Shown here: in pieces, positions 1 through 8,028 of the stretch
Layout of the letters: each line of letters starts with the position of its first letter
Position numbering within the stretch: position 1 is the first letter of the stretch
Origin: Salinivirga cyanobacteriivorans
GTDB lineage: Bacteria; Bacteroidota; Bacteroidia; Bacteroidales; Salinivirgaceae
Reading direction: 5' to 3'
NCBI RefSeq assembly: GCF_001443605.1
Contig: NZ_CP013118.1
Span: forward strand, 1,209,075 to 1,273,074
DNA: 64,000 bases
Notes under the pieces: model-generated
Databases searched by the model: none
What the model saw: only the letters and a program-made list of their open reading frames with translations
Told to the model about the DNA's origin: nothing
Translations under genes and position numbers: made by a program

Positions 1-6
1 TTTCAA

Positions 7-276
7 GTTGTGAATTGCTTTCAGATTGTTCTTTGATATATTTGTGTCAGCAGAGAAACATTTGGAATATGTAAATGAATGGTTGTGAATTGCTTTCAGA
101 TTGTTCTTTGATATATTTGTGTCAGCGCGGATAGTTTTAATGATACCATCGAAATTGTTGTGAATTGCTTTCAGATTGTTCTTTGATATATTTGTGTCAG
201 CAAGTGATGCTGGTATACAAGGCAGTAGGGCGTTGTGAATTGCTTTCAGATTGTTCTTTGATATATTTGTGTCAGC
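7..276 (+). CRISPR. Type II-C CRISPR array (cas-proximal end)
   Basis: Four identical 45-nt repeats lie at 7-51, 82-126, 157-201 and 232-276, separated by three unrelated 30-nt spacers (52-81, 127-156, 202-231). Bases 1-6 are the end of another spacer, so the array continues to the left of the window. The repeat begins GTTGTGAATTGC, typical of Bacteroidota type II-C arrays. The tracrRNA anti-repeat at 7554-7573 pairs with the repeat as read on the + strand, so crRNAs are made left to right, toward and opposite to the cas genes. Repeat positions 31-38 read TATATTTG, an exact TAnnTTTG -7 box, with ATTG 19 nt upstream as a -33 element. The repeat next to cas2 is not degenerate. Confidence 0.97.
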
Positions 277-344
277 ATACCCCCGGTTATCTACCAGTAT
301 ATCAAAAAAATAAACGCAAATATAGAAAAGAAAAAAGATAGGTG
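277..344 (+). other. Array flank between last repeat and terminator
   Basis: After the last repeat there is a spacer-sized stretch (about 277-306) that is not followed by another repeat, then A-rich sequence up to a terminator. The promoter-like motif in the last repeat would transcribe this flank, giving a short RNA of about 105 nt. Because the array end is repeat-perfect, this A-rich flank could also be the integration (leader-like) side, as proposed for II-C arrays that are transcribed toward cas. No ORF is seen. Confidence 0.35.
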
Positions 345-383
345 AAATCCTGATTGGCTTACGGCTGATCAGGATTTTTTTTA
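345..383 (+). terminator. Intrinsic terminator of the CRISPR transcript
   Basis: AAATCCTGAT (345-354) and ATCAGGATTT (368-377) form a perfect 10-bp stem with a 13-nt loop, followed by a run of T on the + strand to 382. It is in the right orientation to end pre-crRNA transcription before it runs into cas2 antisense. Confidence 0.8.
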
Positions 384-403
384 TTGAGACACTTAAGCCA
401 GGC

Positions 404-438
404 TAGCGAGGGCTTCGCTAGAAGCGAAACCCTCGCTA
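404..438. repeat. REP-like palindrome beside cas2
   Basis: Two 16-nt arms (404-419 and 423-438) with a 3-nt loop match except for one position. The core GAGGGcTTCGCT is the same as in palindromes inside both nearby transposase genes (2166-2200, 2867-2901). It lies 13 bases past the cas2 stop and may also act as an mRNA 3' stabiliser or weak terminator for the cas operon. Confidence 0.75.
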
Positions 439-451
439 ACTACCCCAACTA

Positions 452-829
<378 letters not shown>

Positions 830-1726
830 CTACAGTTCGGGATACGACAACTTCCGGGTTATGCCTTCAAAGCATTTTCGCAATGAAGCAGTTGTTCGTT
901 GCGCGCCCACTAAAAGCGGACTGTATTCATCATCAATTTTAATATCTACAGTTGCAATGCTTAATAATTCTGCTTTGTGAGCTGTGGTTAATTCTTCTAT
1001 TTCAGCCTCTTTTGAAACAATTGATAATACAATTTGATCTACATACGGTCGAAAGGGCTCCATTATATCATCTGCCAAACAATATTGATTATATTTATTT
1101 CTGTGATGAATACCAAGTCCGGTGAAAAGTCCACTACCCACCAGCGAACGGGCAATGATACCGCGTAAAATGGCATAACCGTAATTCAATAAGTTGTTTG
1201 GCGGTTCTCCGTGCCGATGCCGGCGAAATGAGGGAAACTGATCAAAAATTTCTGCCCAGTAATAGGCTGCTGCACGCCCTTCATAATTATCCGGGTCGCC
1301 ACTTTTCACCTGTGAAGCCCAATAAAGCATATTTTCTACCTCAACACCCAAGCCATCGAGCATTGCTGCCTGATTGCGAATTTTAGCCACAACTGTTTGC
1401 TGCCACAAATTTTTGCGAAGTGGTTGTGATGATTCCAGTTGAGCATAAAACTTTTCAGTAAACTCCGTATGTTTCGCCATGGGCAACATTAGCCCTTCTG
1501 GCATATGCTTCGCATCGCAGGAAATGACAGCCGTATTATTGTTTACCAATGCAGCTAACAACCCCTGGGTAATTGTAATTTGCTGGTTTTCGAGCACCAC
1601 AATACCAATATCCTCAATGGGAACGTTCCGGGTTTCCTTTTCCTCATCGGGAAACTCAACAATCATTTGTCCTGATTTTTTCTTCAAATAACAGGGGTTT
1701 CCAAAATAGAGTGTTCGTTTTATCAT
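830..1726 (-). CDS. cas1: CRISPR-associated integrase Cas1 (type II)
   Basis: Cas1 is the metal-dependent integrase for spacer acquisition. The 298-aa protein matches the usual type II length. Visible signatures are EGRAAAYYWAEIF (catalytic Glu region) and GIHHRNKYNQYCLADDIMEPFRP, in two pieces carrying the catalytic His and the Asp-rich CLADD segment. It lies directly upstream of cas2 in the same operon. In II-C loci cas9 normally lies immediately before cas1; here about 1.46 kb of transposase sequence separates them, so cas1-cas2 may depend on read-through or on a promoter inside the insert. Confidence 0.97.
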   Translation of the reverse strand: MIKRTLYFGNPCYLKKKSGQMIVEFPDEEKETRNVPIEDIGIVVLENQQITITQGLLAALVNNNTAVISCDAKHMPEGLMLPMAKHTEFTEKFYAQLESSQPLRKNLWQQTVVAKIRNQAAMLDGLGVEVENMLYWASQVKSGDPDNYEGRAAAYYWAEIFDQFPSFRRHRHGEPPNNLLNYGYAILRGIIARSLVGSGLFTGLGIHHRNKYNQYCLADDIMEPFRPYVDQIVLSIVSKEAEIEELTTAHKAELLSIATVDIKIDDEYSPLLVGAQRTTASLRKCFEGITRKLSYPEL

Positions 1727-1740
1727 ACGCGTATCTTTTT

Positions 1741-1773
1741 AGTGGGAGACCGACTTGGAGTCGGCCTCCCACT
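1741..1773. repeat. Palindrome at 3' end of transposase unit 1
   Basis: AGTGGGAGACCGACT (1741-1755), loop TGG, then the complementary arm 1759-1773 with one mismatch. It lies 3 bases from the stop codon of the transposase gene. It has the same architecture (15-16 nt arms, 3-nt loop, single internal mismatch) as the 404-438 palindrome but a different stem sequence, as expected of the terminal REP of a RAYT unit. Confidence 0.8.
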
Positions 1774-1776
1774 TGT

Positions 1777-2424
1777 CTATAGCTCAATATACTTTTCTGC
1801 AACTTTTTGGTTAACCAGCCTTCTATTGCGCAACCCGGCATAATCTTTTGCCGACGAAAATTCCCATTCTTCAGGCTTCGCAACCAAACCGGCTTTCACC
1901 GGGTTTTGGTGAATATAGTTAAAGCAAGCTTGCGGATACTCTTTTTCCGGGTTGCTCACATGAATTTGCGTACCAAATTCGGTAGCATAAAACGTCGGGG
2001 TTATGCCGTTTGGGCAGTTGATGCATTCGGCTTTGGTGGTTTTACGGAAAAGTGAACCGGAACGGTTTTGCTGTTTGTTGATCGCGTTAGTGTATGACCG
2101 CAGCATGATGCCGATAGAATGATTTATGGTTCGAGAATTCCCGGAACCGATCGTTTCATGCCTGCTACCGAGGGTTTCGCTTGGAGCGAAGCCCTCGGTA
2201 CGTCTGCGATTTTCTTCCTTAACGGGTAATTTTACATCATTCACCAGCACCATCAAATGAAAATGGTTTGGCATCAAACAGTAAGCAAGAATATCGCTAT
2301 AAGGAACTACATGCTTCCATAACTTTTTCAGAAAGAAAAGATAATTCTCCCTTTCAAAAAACACTTTTCCCCGGTTGTTTCCCTGGTTGTAAACATGATA
2401 AATATAGCCTTGTTCAATTTTCAT
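1777..2424 (-). CDS. REP-associated tyrosine transposase (RAYT), copy 1
   Basis: This is a Y1-type single-strand transposase of the TnpA_REP family, which cuts and joins hairpin DNA ends. Residues about 5-60 contain GYIYHVYNQGNNRGKVFF and CLMPNHFHLMV; the HFH is the HUH metal-binding pair. CFNYIHQNPVKAGLV near residue 170 holds the likely catalytic Tyr. The 215-aa length is long for the family because a palindrome (2166-2200) sits in frame and encodes roughly EGFAPSETLG. It is in the cas operon direction, 50 bp upstream of cas1. The reading frame is intact, so it may be active or only recently duplicated. Confidence 0.93.
   Translation of the reverse strand: MKIEQGYIYHVYNQGNNRGKVFFERENYLFFLKKLWKHVVPYSDILAYCLMPNHFHLMVLVNDVKLPVKEENRRRTEGFAPSETLGSRHETIGSGNSRTINHSIGIMLRSYTNAINKQQNRSGSLFRKTTKAECINCPNGITPTFYATEFGTQIHVSNPEKEYPQACFNYIHQNPVKAGLVAKPEEWEFSSAKDYAGLRNRRLVNQKVAEKYIEL
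2166..2200. repeat. REP-like palindrome inside RAYT copy 1
   Basis: TACCGAGGGTTTCGCT (2166-2181), loop TGG, complementary arm 2185-2200 with one mismatch. It is inside the open reading frame and is translated. It is closely related to the palindrome at 404-438 next to cas2. Confidence 0.85.
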
Positions 2425-2445
2425 AGATGCTGTTTTTTCTTATCC

Positions 2446-2470
2446 GGAGACCGACTTGGAGTCGGCCTCC
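2446..2470. repeat. Palindrome between RAYT copies
   Basis: GGAGACCGACT (2446-2456), loop TGG, complementary arm 2460-2470 with one mismatch. It is the same sequence as 1745-1769 and marks the junction of the two 701-bp units. Confidence 0.85.
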
Positions 2471-2477
2471 CACTTGT

Positions 2478-3125
2478 CTATAGCTCAATATACTTTTCGG
2501 CAACTTTTTGGTTAACCAGCCTTCCATTGCGCAACCCGGCATAATCTTTTGCCGACGAAAATTCCCATTCTTCAGGCTTCGCAACCAAACCGGCTTTCAC
2601 CGGGTTTTGGTGAATATAGTTAAAGCAAGCTTGCGGATACTCTTTTTCGGGGTTACTCACATGAATTTGCGTACCAAATTCGGTAGCATAAAACGTCGGG
2701 GTTATGCCGTTTGGGCAGTTGATGCATTCGGCTTTGGTGGTTTTGCGGAATAGTGAGCCGGAGCGCATTTCTTGTTTGTTAATCGCATTGGTGTAGGATC
2801 GCAGCATGATGCCGATAGAATGATTTATGGTTCGAGAAGTCCCGGAACCGATCGTTTCATGCCTGCTACCGAGGGTTTCGCTTGGAGCGAAGCCCTCGGT
2901 ACGTCTGCGATTTTCTTCCTTCACGAGCAATTTTACTTCGTTTACCAACACCATCAAATGAAAATGGTTTGGCATCAAACAATAGGCTAATATATCGCCA
3001 TAGAGAACCACATGTGTCCATAGCTTTTTCAAAAAGAAAAAATAATTCTCCCGTTCAAAAAACACTTTTCTACGGTTATTTCCCTGGTTGTAGATATGAT
3101 AAATATAGCCTTGTTCAATTACCAT
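2478..3125 (-). CDS. REP-associated tyrosine transposase (RAYT), copy 2
   Basis: This is the second copy of the same 215-aa Y1/TnpA_REP transposase, with the same PNHFHLMV HUH motif and YIHQNPVKAG Tyr motif. About a dozen residues differ from copy 1. Nearly all lie in the first 120 residues; the C-terminal 95 residues differ at one visible position (Gly for Arg near residue 200). The in-frame EGFAPSETLG palindrome is present at the same place, so it predates the duplication. Its start lies about 60 bp beyond the cas9 stop, in operon orientation. Confidence 0.93.
   Translation of the reverse strand: MVIEQGYIYHIYNQGNNRRKVFFERENYFFFLKKLWTHVVLYGDILAYCLMPNHFHLMVLVNEVKLLVKEENRRRTEGFAPSETLGSRHETIGSGTSRTINHSIGIMLRSYTNAINKQEMRSGSLFRKTTKAECINCPNGITPTFYATEFGTQIHVSNPEKEYPQACFNYIHQNPVKAGLVAKPEEWEFSSAKDYAGLRNGRLVNQKVAEKYIEL
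2867..2901. repeat. REP-like palindrome inside RAYT copy 2
   Basis: Same 35-nt palindrome as 2166-2200, exactly 701 bp away and likewise translated in frame. Confidence 0.85.
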
Positions 3126-3146
3126 AGATGTTGTTTTTTCATATTC

Positions 3147-3165
3147 CGAAACCGACTTGGTCTCC
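3147..3165. repeat. Truncated palindrome at RAYT/cas9 junction
   Basis: The left arm and TGG loop (CGAAACCGACTTGG, 3147-3160) line up with the 1745 and 2446 palindromes at the 701-bp period, but most of the right arm is missing. It marks the cas9-side border of the inserted unit. Confidence 0.6.
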
Positions 3166-3187
3166 GAATAAAAGCCATTTGGTTAAA

Positions 3188-6100
3188 TCAAAAGAAGAAT
3201 CTGATTTGATTATCTGCTTTGAATTCAAAATCTTTACCTTCGTAAATGCAATTTAATTTCCCCACTGTAAGAAGCAAACGTGGCCGTATAAAATCCAATC
3301 CAAATGAACTAAAACCATTTTTACCCGCTTTGCCAAATAATTTCTTCCCATTTTCATCTTTATCAGGGAAATCTCTGATTAGCTGTTCATCAGTACGAGC
3401 CTCCAAATGATGTTGAAATTGAATCCTCCCTGTTTTACCATCAAACAAAGTTTTAACTACATATAAGTGAGAGGATAAATTATCTGTATGTTTTAATTCT
3501 TCTTTATCGTCAACATAAAATAACACATGCTGCCCAACCTGAAATACATTATAAAGCTCCCCAATTTTTTTTCGTTGCCCTCTGCCTACCATTATATTTC
3601 GCTCAAAGTAATCCTCAATTTTTTTGTGCTCGTCAATATCCTGCTTTGATACTTCAAATAGGCTTTTGGGAATAATCTTTAGCGGCTTTTTGTTTTCATC
3701 CACGTATAAGGCGAACCCAAAATTATCACCTGAATTAGCATAATAATAATTCTTATAATCATACCTGGACAGATAAGTTTGTTGTTTAACGGTAGTAACA
3801 TCGTCAGGTGATAAAAAACCTCTCCCGGCTTTCACCCGGCACCTAATATGCCTTATTGTATTACCAGCCTTATCCTTTAGCTTATTTAACTCAACTCCAT
3901 TATCGATTTGTTGGTGAATATGTTCTGAAAGGGCTTTATCCACAATAATATCAGTTTTGGGATTTAATTCTTCAATTTTCTTTCTTCCTACCATCCAAAA
4001 CTCATCTTTTTTATCCAACGCTTTAATTTTGCCATAAAAGGTTTCTTCATGTAATTGGCCTCTGATACTATCACCCTTTGCAACCATTGAAACCTTTTCA
4101 CCCCTATTGTTTTTCACCTTCACAATTTTTTTTCGTTTGCGGACAACTTTTTTTGCAGGAGCTAAGGCTTGATTTTTTGATTCATGTTTTATCAGTATTT
4201 TGTCCTCAATGAAAGGCACCATATTTTTCACCTTATTAAAATTGCAACTTAAGCGTTCCTTATTAAGTTCTTCCTGCAATTCAGGGGTATCTTTGTTGAG
4301 TTTTTTATGTTCTTCAATTTTGTAAAATAAAGAAAGCATCTTTTCTCTTTTGGCCGATTTAGGAATTAATGTAAGGGTCGCAGCATCAATTGCGTGATGA
4401 GAGTGTTTCGTTCTGTCTTTCTTTTCATAGGCTTTCTGAACGCCTAGCATTTTTCTAAAATCTGCTGTCACTTCACCTTTCTGTACATCAACACTATTAA
4501 ATACTGTTTTTAGATAATGAAAGACATACTTTGTAATCAAACGAGTGTCTACAAGTTGACTATTTTTAAAACTCGACTTAACCTCTTTCATAGTAAATCG
4601 TTCCAACTTGTTTTTCCAGTAATCAAGTTCCATTTCCCATAAATGCCTTTGGCGAATGGCAAAATCTTTGGCTGGCTTATCTTGTGCCCGTTTAGCTTTA
4701 AACTTCCAGTTATTCACATTATCTTGTAACCGTTCTACCTTTTTTTTCCAATGCTTTAGCTGGTCTTTTATGGGAGGATATTCTTCATCACCAATTCTTG
4801 CAGTTTTTTCATAATTCTCCAATTCGAAAGGAAGTTTATTCTTTTTAATGGTTCGGTTGTAATATGCATCACATACAGTTAGGTTCGCCAAAGAATTATC
4901 AAAAGATTTACTTCGAGGGATTGTGTGTTCAAAATCAGTAGTATTATTTTCAGAAAACAAGCTGGTAAGATTTAATGGTTTTCCTGTATAAATGCATCTG
5001 CACCCCTGTTCAAGCCATAATTTATACTTCTTTACGTTTTTTTCAAACATGCCATCTTCAACAGGAATTTCGTGCTGATCTATAAGTAGTTTAGCTTTTT
5101 GTATTTCATCATTGCTTATTTTTCGATTAGTATTAAAATAAGTCTGTATTATCTTTGATATTTCATCATTCTCTTTCTCCCGCTCCCCTTGATATTTCCT
5201 AATTGCCCAGCGTTTATTCGCATCATTCAAATCACGAGCAGTTTCAACAACTATCCGGGTATCTTCATCAATGATTCCTTCCTTCAGAAGTTTATTAATC
5301 TCTTTACGAAGTATGTGCAGTGCTTTCATGGCCATTGGATTTTTAAATGATCCAATTACAGGACTTTCTAATAGCTTCATGGATAATTGCACGCCATTGT
5401 AATTAAATGACTGTGCTATTGCCGGAGGATAAAATGCAATTTGGGAAGGATGATAGAGTTTATTAAGCTTTTTACAGGCATCACATTTGCAATTGTTTTG
5501 ATGTGAATACTCCTCGTAGTTTTCACATCGAAACATTTCAAATTTCTTACTTAAGAACTCCTTCAAAGCATCACTTACTTTTGGGATTTTAAAAAAATCC
5601 CTTTTTTCAGTTTTAAAGAATGCCTGATAGTCCTCCCTAACAACATCTAAAACCACCCCTCTCTTTTCAACGGACATTTCTGACCAAGATTTGGCTCCAT
5701 AATTGGCAATGCAGAACTCTTCAATCTGCTCTTTATCTTTTTCATCTAGAAGGTAATTTACCTCCTTAGTCGCAAATCCTTCATCATTATATTGCAGCGA
5801 CTTATAATTTCCTATTAAATTGTTTACAATATTTAAAATTCTTTTTTCAAAGCGATTTTTGACAATTATATCAGAAATTGATTTCTCTACTAGCTGTCCA
5901 TACTTTTCCCACTTGTGGCTACCCATCAATTCAGGTATTTTTGCCAACAATACGGCTTCAGTATAAGGATATCCTTGTTTCAAAAACGGATTGATATTGC
6001 GAATTGCCTTTAAACTTAACATACCATAACCTTGTTGAATAGCACCCCAAATTCTCACTAACTCATTTGCTTTTATTTCATTATAACCCAGCCTTTTTAT

Positions 6101-7513
6101 CCCAAACTCATATACAAATTCACTTTCATCGTATGAAAAGCAAATATGCCAAATGTCTTCATAGTTATAGGTAATTTTTTTCACCTCACCAGTTGTCCTA
6201 TTAACTTTCTCTTTATCAACAGGTATCAACATACTCTTCCAATTATCTCCCAAAAGGTTTTTAAGTCTACCACTAATTGGACAACCCGCCACATTCGTTT
6301 TTTCTTTATAGTTTAAAGTTTTGTCTTTGTAAGATAAAGCGATACCGAACCGTTTAGATAACCACTTTGCAATATCTTCGAATTTAAAATTTGACCGTGT
6401 CAACAAAAATTTCTCATTAAATAAATCATGTTTATCTTCTAATGCTAATGATTGCCATTCTTCTTCAGCATTTCTTCGGTACCTGATATTATTGATCAAT
6501 GACCATGCCCTAAACTCCTCAAAATCTGGATGACTTATAGGGCATCGAGGTTTTCCTTTTTCGATTTTCTGATTGTTTCTTTTATCAAAAAAAATCTTAC
6601 GTTCCATTGTGCAAAGTCCCACTAATCCTTTCTGAGACCGTAATGGCTTTTTATAGAAAATAGACCCTTTTTCTTTACGCTCACTAATTATTCGATCGAA
6701 AAGATCACTATCGGTACTCAGGGCTTGTTGAAATTTAAAAATCTCATAGACCTCCTCTTTATATTGTGACCTTATGGCTTGATACTTTCCACCTCTTATT
6801 CTTATTCCATTTCTTTCCAATAATGCAAAAGCCTGTCCAACTGTTTTTAGATTATTTTCTTTCATGTATGTCGTTAGCTCTTTAGATTTATTATCTTCAG
6901 ACTTTTTCAACTCACGTATTATGTCTTTATCTGGCTTGCTTTCAATACTATTATTCTCTAAATTCTCTTGTTCTTTTATTGTTTCTCCTTTACTACTTTT
7001 GAAACCTCTCCGCTGAGCAATATGATATAAAGCTCGTCCTAACTTATAGCGATCTATGGCATTCTTCATATCTAACTGTCGATTCATTAGCTCATCTCTC
7101 AGTTGATATGGACTAGCATAATCCGGTTTTCCATCACCATTAAAGTCAAGCTTAATCCATTGTTCGAATTGCTGTTCATTTACAGGGTATTTTCGATAAA
7201 GCCCTTTGGCTTTGTTATAAATACTCCATTGTGCTAAACCTGACTCAGATAATGGACACAATTTATTATATCTTAAAACCTTAAGTGTTTCCCATTTTCG
7301 ATACTTACGAGACTGATATAATCTCCTACTTGATCTGTATTTTGTTCTCTCTGCAGCATACGAATACTCTCCGGTTTTACCATTACCCACACCGGAACTG
7401 AATATAACCGAACTAAAATATTCTAATTGGTTCTCGAGATCATTTCCCAATTCAGGATTACGTACACTTAATCCTATTGAATTTGATCCCATATCTATAC
7501 CTAAAACTTTCAT
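3188..7513 (-). CDS. cas9: CRISPR-associated endonuclease Cas9 (type II-C)
   Basis: RNA-guided double-strand DNA endonuclease. The 1441-aa protein has RuvC-I GIDMGSNSIGLSV (Asp7), an Arg-rich bridge helix (about 55-80), RuvC-II RIVVETARD (Glu757), the HNH core DFEHTIPRS (His863) with YYNRTIKKNKLP (Asn886), and RuvC-III HSHHAIDAATL (His1040, Asp1043). All nuclease residues are present. Four cysteines at about 663, 675, 677 and 680 (CKCDAC) suggest a small metal site before RuvC-II. The C-terminal 300 residues are the expected PAM-interacting region. Size and order match the long Bacteroidota II-C Cas9 group. First gene of the - strand cas operon, divergent from the tracrRNA. Confidence 0.98.
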   Translation of the reverse strand: MKVLGIDMGSNSIGLSVRNPELGNDLENQLEYFSSVIFSSGVGNGKTGEYSYAAERTKYRSSRRLYQSRKYRKWETLKVLRYNKLCPLSESGLAQWSIYNKAKGLYRKYPVNEQQFEQWIKLDFNGDGKPDYASPYQLRDELMNRQLDMKNAIDRYKLGRALYHIAQRRGFKSSKGETIKEQENLENNSIESKPDKDIIRELKKSEDNKSKELTTYMKENNLKTVGQAFALLERNGIRIRGGKYQAIRSQYKEEVYEIFKFQQALSTDSDLFDRIISERKEKGSIFYKKPLRSQKGLVGLCTMERKIFFDKRNNQKIEKGKPRCPISHPDFEEFRAWSLINNIRYRRNAEEEWQSLALEDKHDLFNEKFLLTRSNFKFEDIAKWLSKRFGIALSYKDKTLNYKEKTNVAGCPISGRLKNLLGDNWKSMLIPVDKEKVNRTTGEVKKITYNYEDIWHICFSYDESEFVYEFGIKRLGYNEIKANELVRIWGAIQQGYGMLSLKAIRNINPFLKQGYPYTEAVLLAKIPELMGSHKWEKYGQLVEKSISDIIVKNRFEKRILNIVNNLIGNYKSLQYNDEGFATKEVNYLLDEKDKEQIEEFCIANYGAKSWSEMSVEKRGVVLDVVREDYQAFFKTEKRDFFKIPKVSDALKEFLSKKFEMFRCENYEEYSHQNNCKCDACKKLNKLYHPSQIAFYPPAIAQSFNYNGVQLSMKLLESPVIGSFKNPMAMKALHILRKEINKLLKEGIIDEDTRIVVETARDLNDANKRWAIRKYQGEREKENDEISKIIQTYFNTNRKISNDEIQKAKLLIDQHEIPVEDGMFEKNVKKYKLWLEQGCRCIYTGKPLNLTSLFSENNTTDFEHTIPRSKSFDNSLANLTVCDAYYNRTIKKNKLPFELENYEKTARIGDEEYPPIKDQLKHWKKKVERLQDNVNNWKFKAKRAQDKPAKDFAIRQRHLWEMELDYWKNKLERFTMKEVKSSFKNSQLVDTRLITKYVFHYLKTVFNSVDVQKGEVTADFRKMLGVQKAYEKKDRTKHSHHAIDAATLTLIPKSAKREKMLSLFYKIEEHKKLNKDTPELQEELNKERLSCNFNKVKNMVPFIEDKILIKHESKNQALAPAKKVVRKRKKIVKVKNNRGEKVSMVAKGDSIRGQLHEETFYGKIKALDKKDEFWMVGRKKIEELNPKTDIIVDKALSEHIHQQIDNGVELNKLKDKAGNTIRHIRCRVKAGRGFLSPDDVTTVKQQTYLSRYDYKNYYYANSGDNFGFALYVDENKKPLKIIPKSLFEVSKQDIDEHKKIEDYFERNIMVGRGQRKKIGELYNVFQVGQHVLFYVDDKEELKHTDNLSSHLYVVKTLFDGKTGRIQFQHHLEARTDEQLIRDFPDKDENGKKLFGKAGKNGFSSFGLDFIRPRLLLTVGKLNCIYEGKDFEFKADNQIRFFF

Positions 7514-7517
7514 AAAT

Positions 7518-7548
7518 TTTGTTTTTAACTAATTTTTATTTATTATTG
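7518..7548 (+). promoter_or_regulatory. tracrRNA promoter
   Basis: TTTG at 7518-7521 and TATTATTG at 7541-7548 are separated by 19 nt, one mismatch from the Bacteroidota -33/-7 consensus TTTG/TAnnTTTG. The predicted start at about 7553 falls exactly at the first base-pairing nucleotides of the anti-repeat. Confidence 0.6.
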
Positions 7549-7552
7549 TATC

Positions 7553-7625
7553 TCTGAAAAGACAATTCACAATAAGGCTATAAGCCGAAGATTTCTTGGC
7601 TCCGCGTACACCGTGGAGCTTTTTA
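7553..7625 (+). ncRNA. tracrRNA
   Basis: The anti-repeat pairs with the CRISPR repeat in two blocks. 7563-7573 pairs with repeat bases 1-11 (last pair G-U) and 7554-7559 (CTGAAA) with repeat bases 13-18, leaving a 1 by 3 nt bulge as in known dual guide RNAs. A 4-bp nexus hairpin (GGCT ATA AGCC, 7576-7586) follows, then an 8-bp terminator hairpin (7599-7619) with a T run. It is transcribed away from cas9. No other anti-repeat was noticed near the locus. Confidence 0.88.
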
Positions 7626-7677
7626 TTTGTATTTTTTTTTATCATTCTTGCCATAATAGTTTCATTCAACTTGGTTC

Positions 7678-7708
7678 GCCTCTTGGCCATAAGCAGGAGG
7701 CTTTTTTA
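7678..7708 (+). terminator. Second + strand terminator-like hairpin
   Basis: GCCTC (7678-7682) pairs with GAGGC (7697-7701), extended by TG/CA, followed by six T. It lies about 55 bp past the tracrRNA terminator and may be a back-up stop or the 3' end of a longer tracrRNA form. Confidence 0.55.
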
Positions 7709-8028
7709 TTTATCCCCAATCGTACATCATTTCTTCGACAATTAGTGTCGCTTTAAAAGAAAAATCAGGGTTTGGTTGTAAAAAGAGCCTCATATCTGAT
7801 TGAAAGGTGGTATATTTCATTGCTGGTATACCAAAGATATAAAATGTTGTTAGATTTTAACAATAAAGAGTATTTTTTAAGGCAACAAAATATGGTAAGG
7901 ACTTCGAAGTAAGCTGGTTTCTAAAACAAGGCTGCATTGCACATTTCAAGTAAGCTATATTTGAGGAAACCCGAATTGAGGCTATCTGTAATCTTTCAGC
8001 AGCCAATCTCCTTTTTGCAGTAAAACAA

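Larger units (their letters stand above)
1745..3146. repeat. 701-bp tandem duplication carrying RAYT genes
   Basis: Unit 1 is 1745-2445 and unit 2 is 2446-3146. Gene starts (2424/3125), stops (1777/2478), internal palindromes (2166/2867) and flanking palindromes (1745/2446/3147) are each offset by exactly 701 bp. The two units are nearly identical over the half encoding the transposase C-terminus and more diverged over the half encoding the N-terminus. The duplication lies between cas9 and cas1. Confidence 0.95.

Noticed and set aside
52-231. Self-targeting spacers
   Set aside because: No obvious match of the three full spacers to the rest of this window was noticed, but an exact search was not possible; origin of the spacers is unknown.
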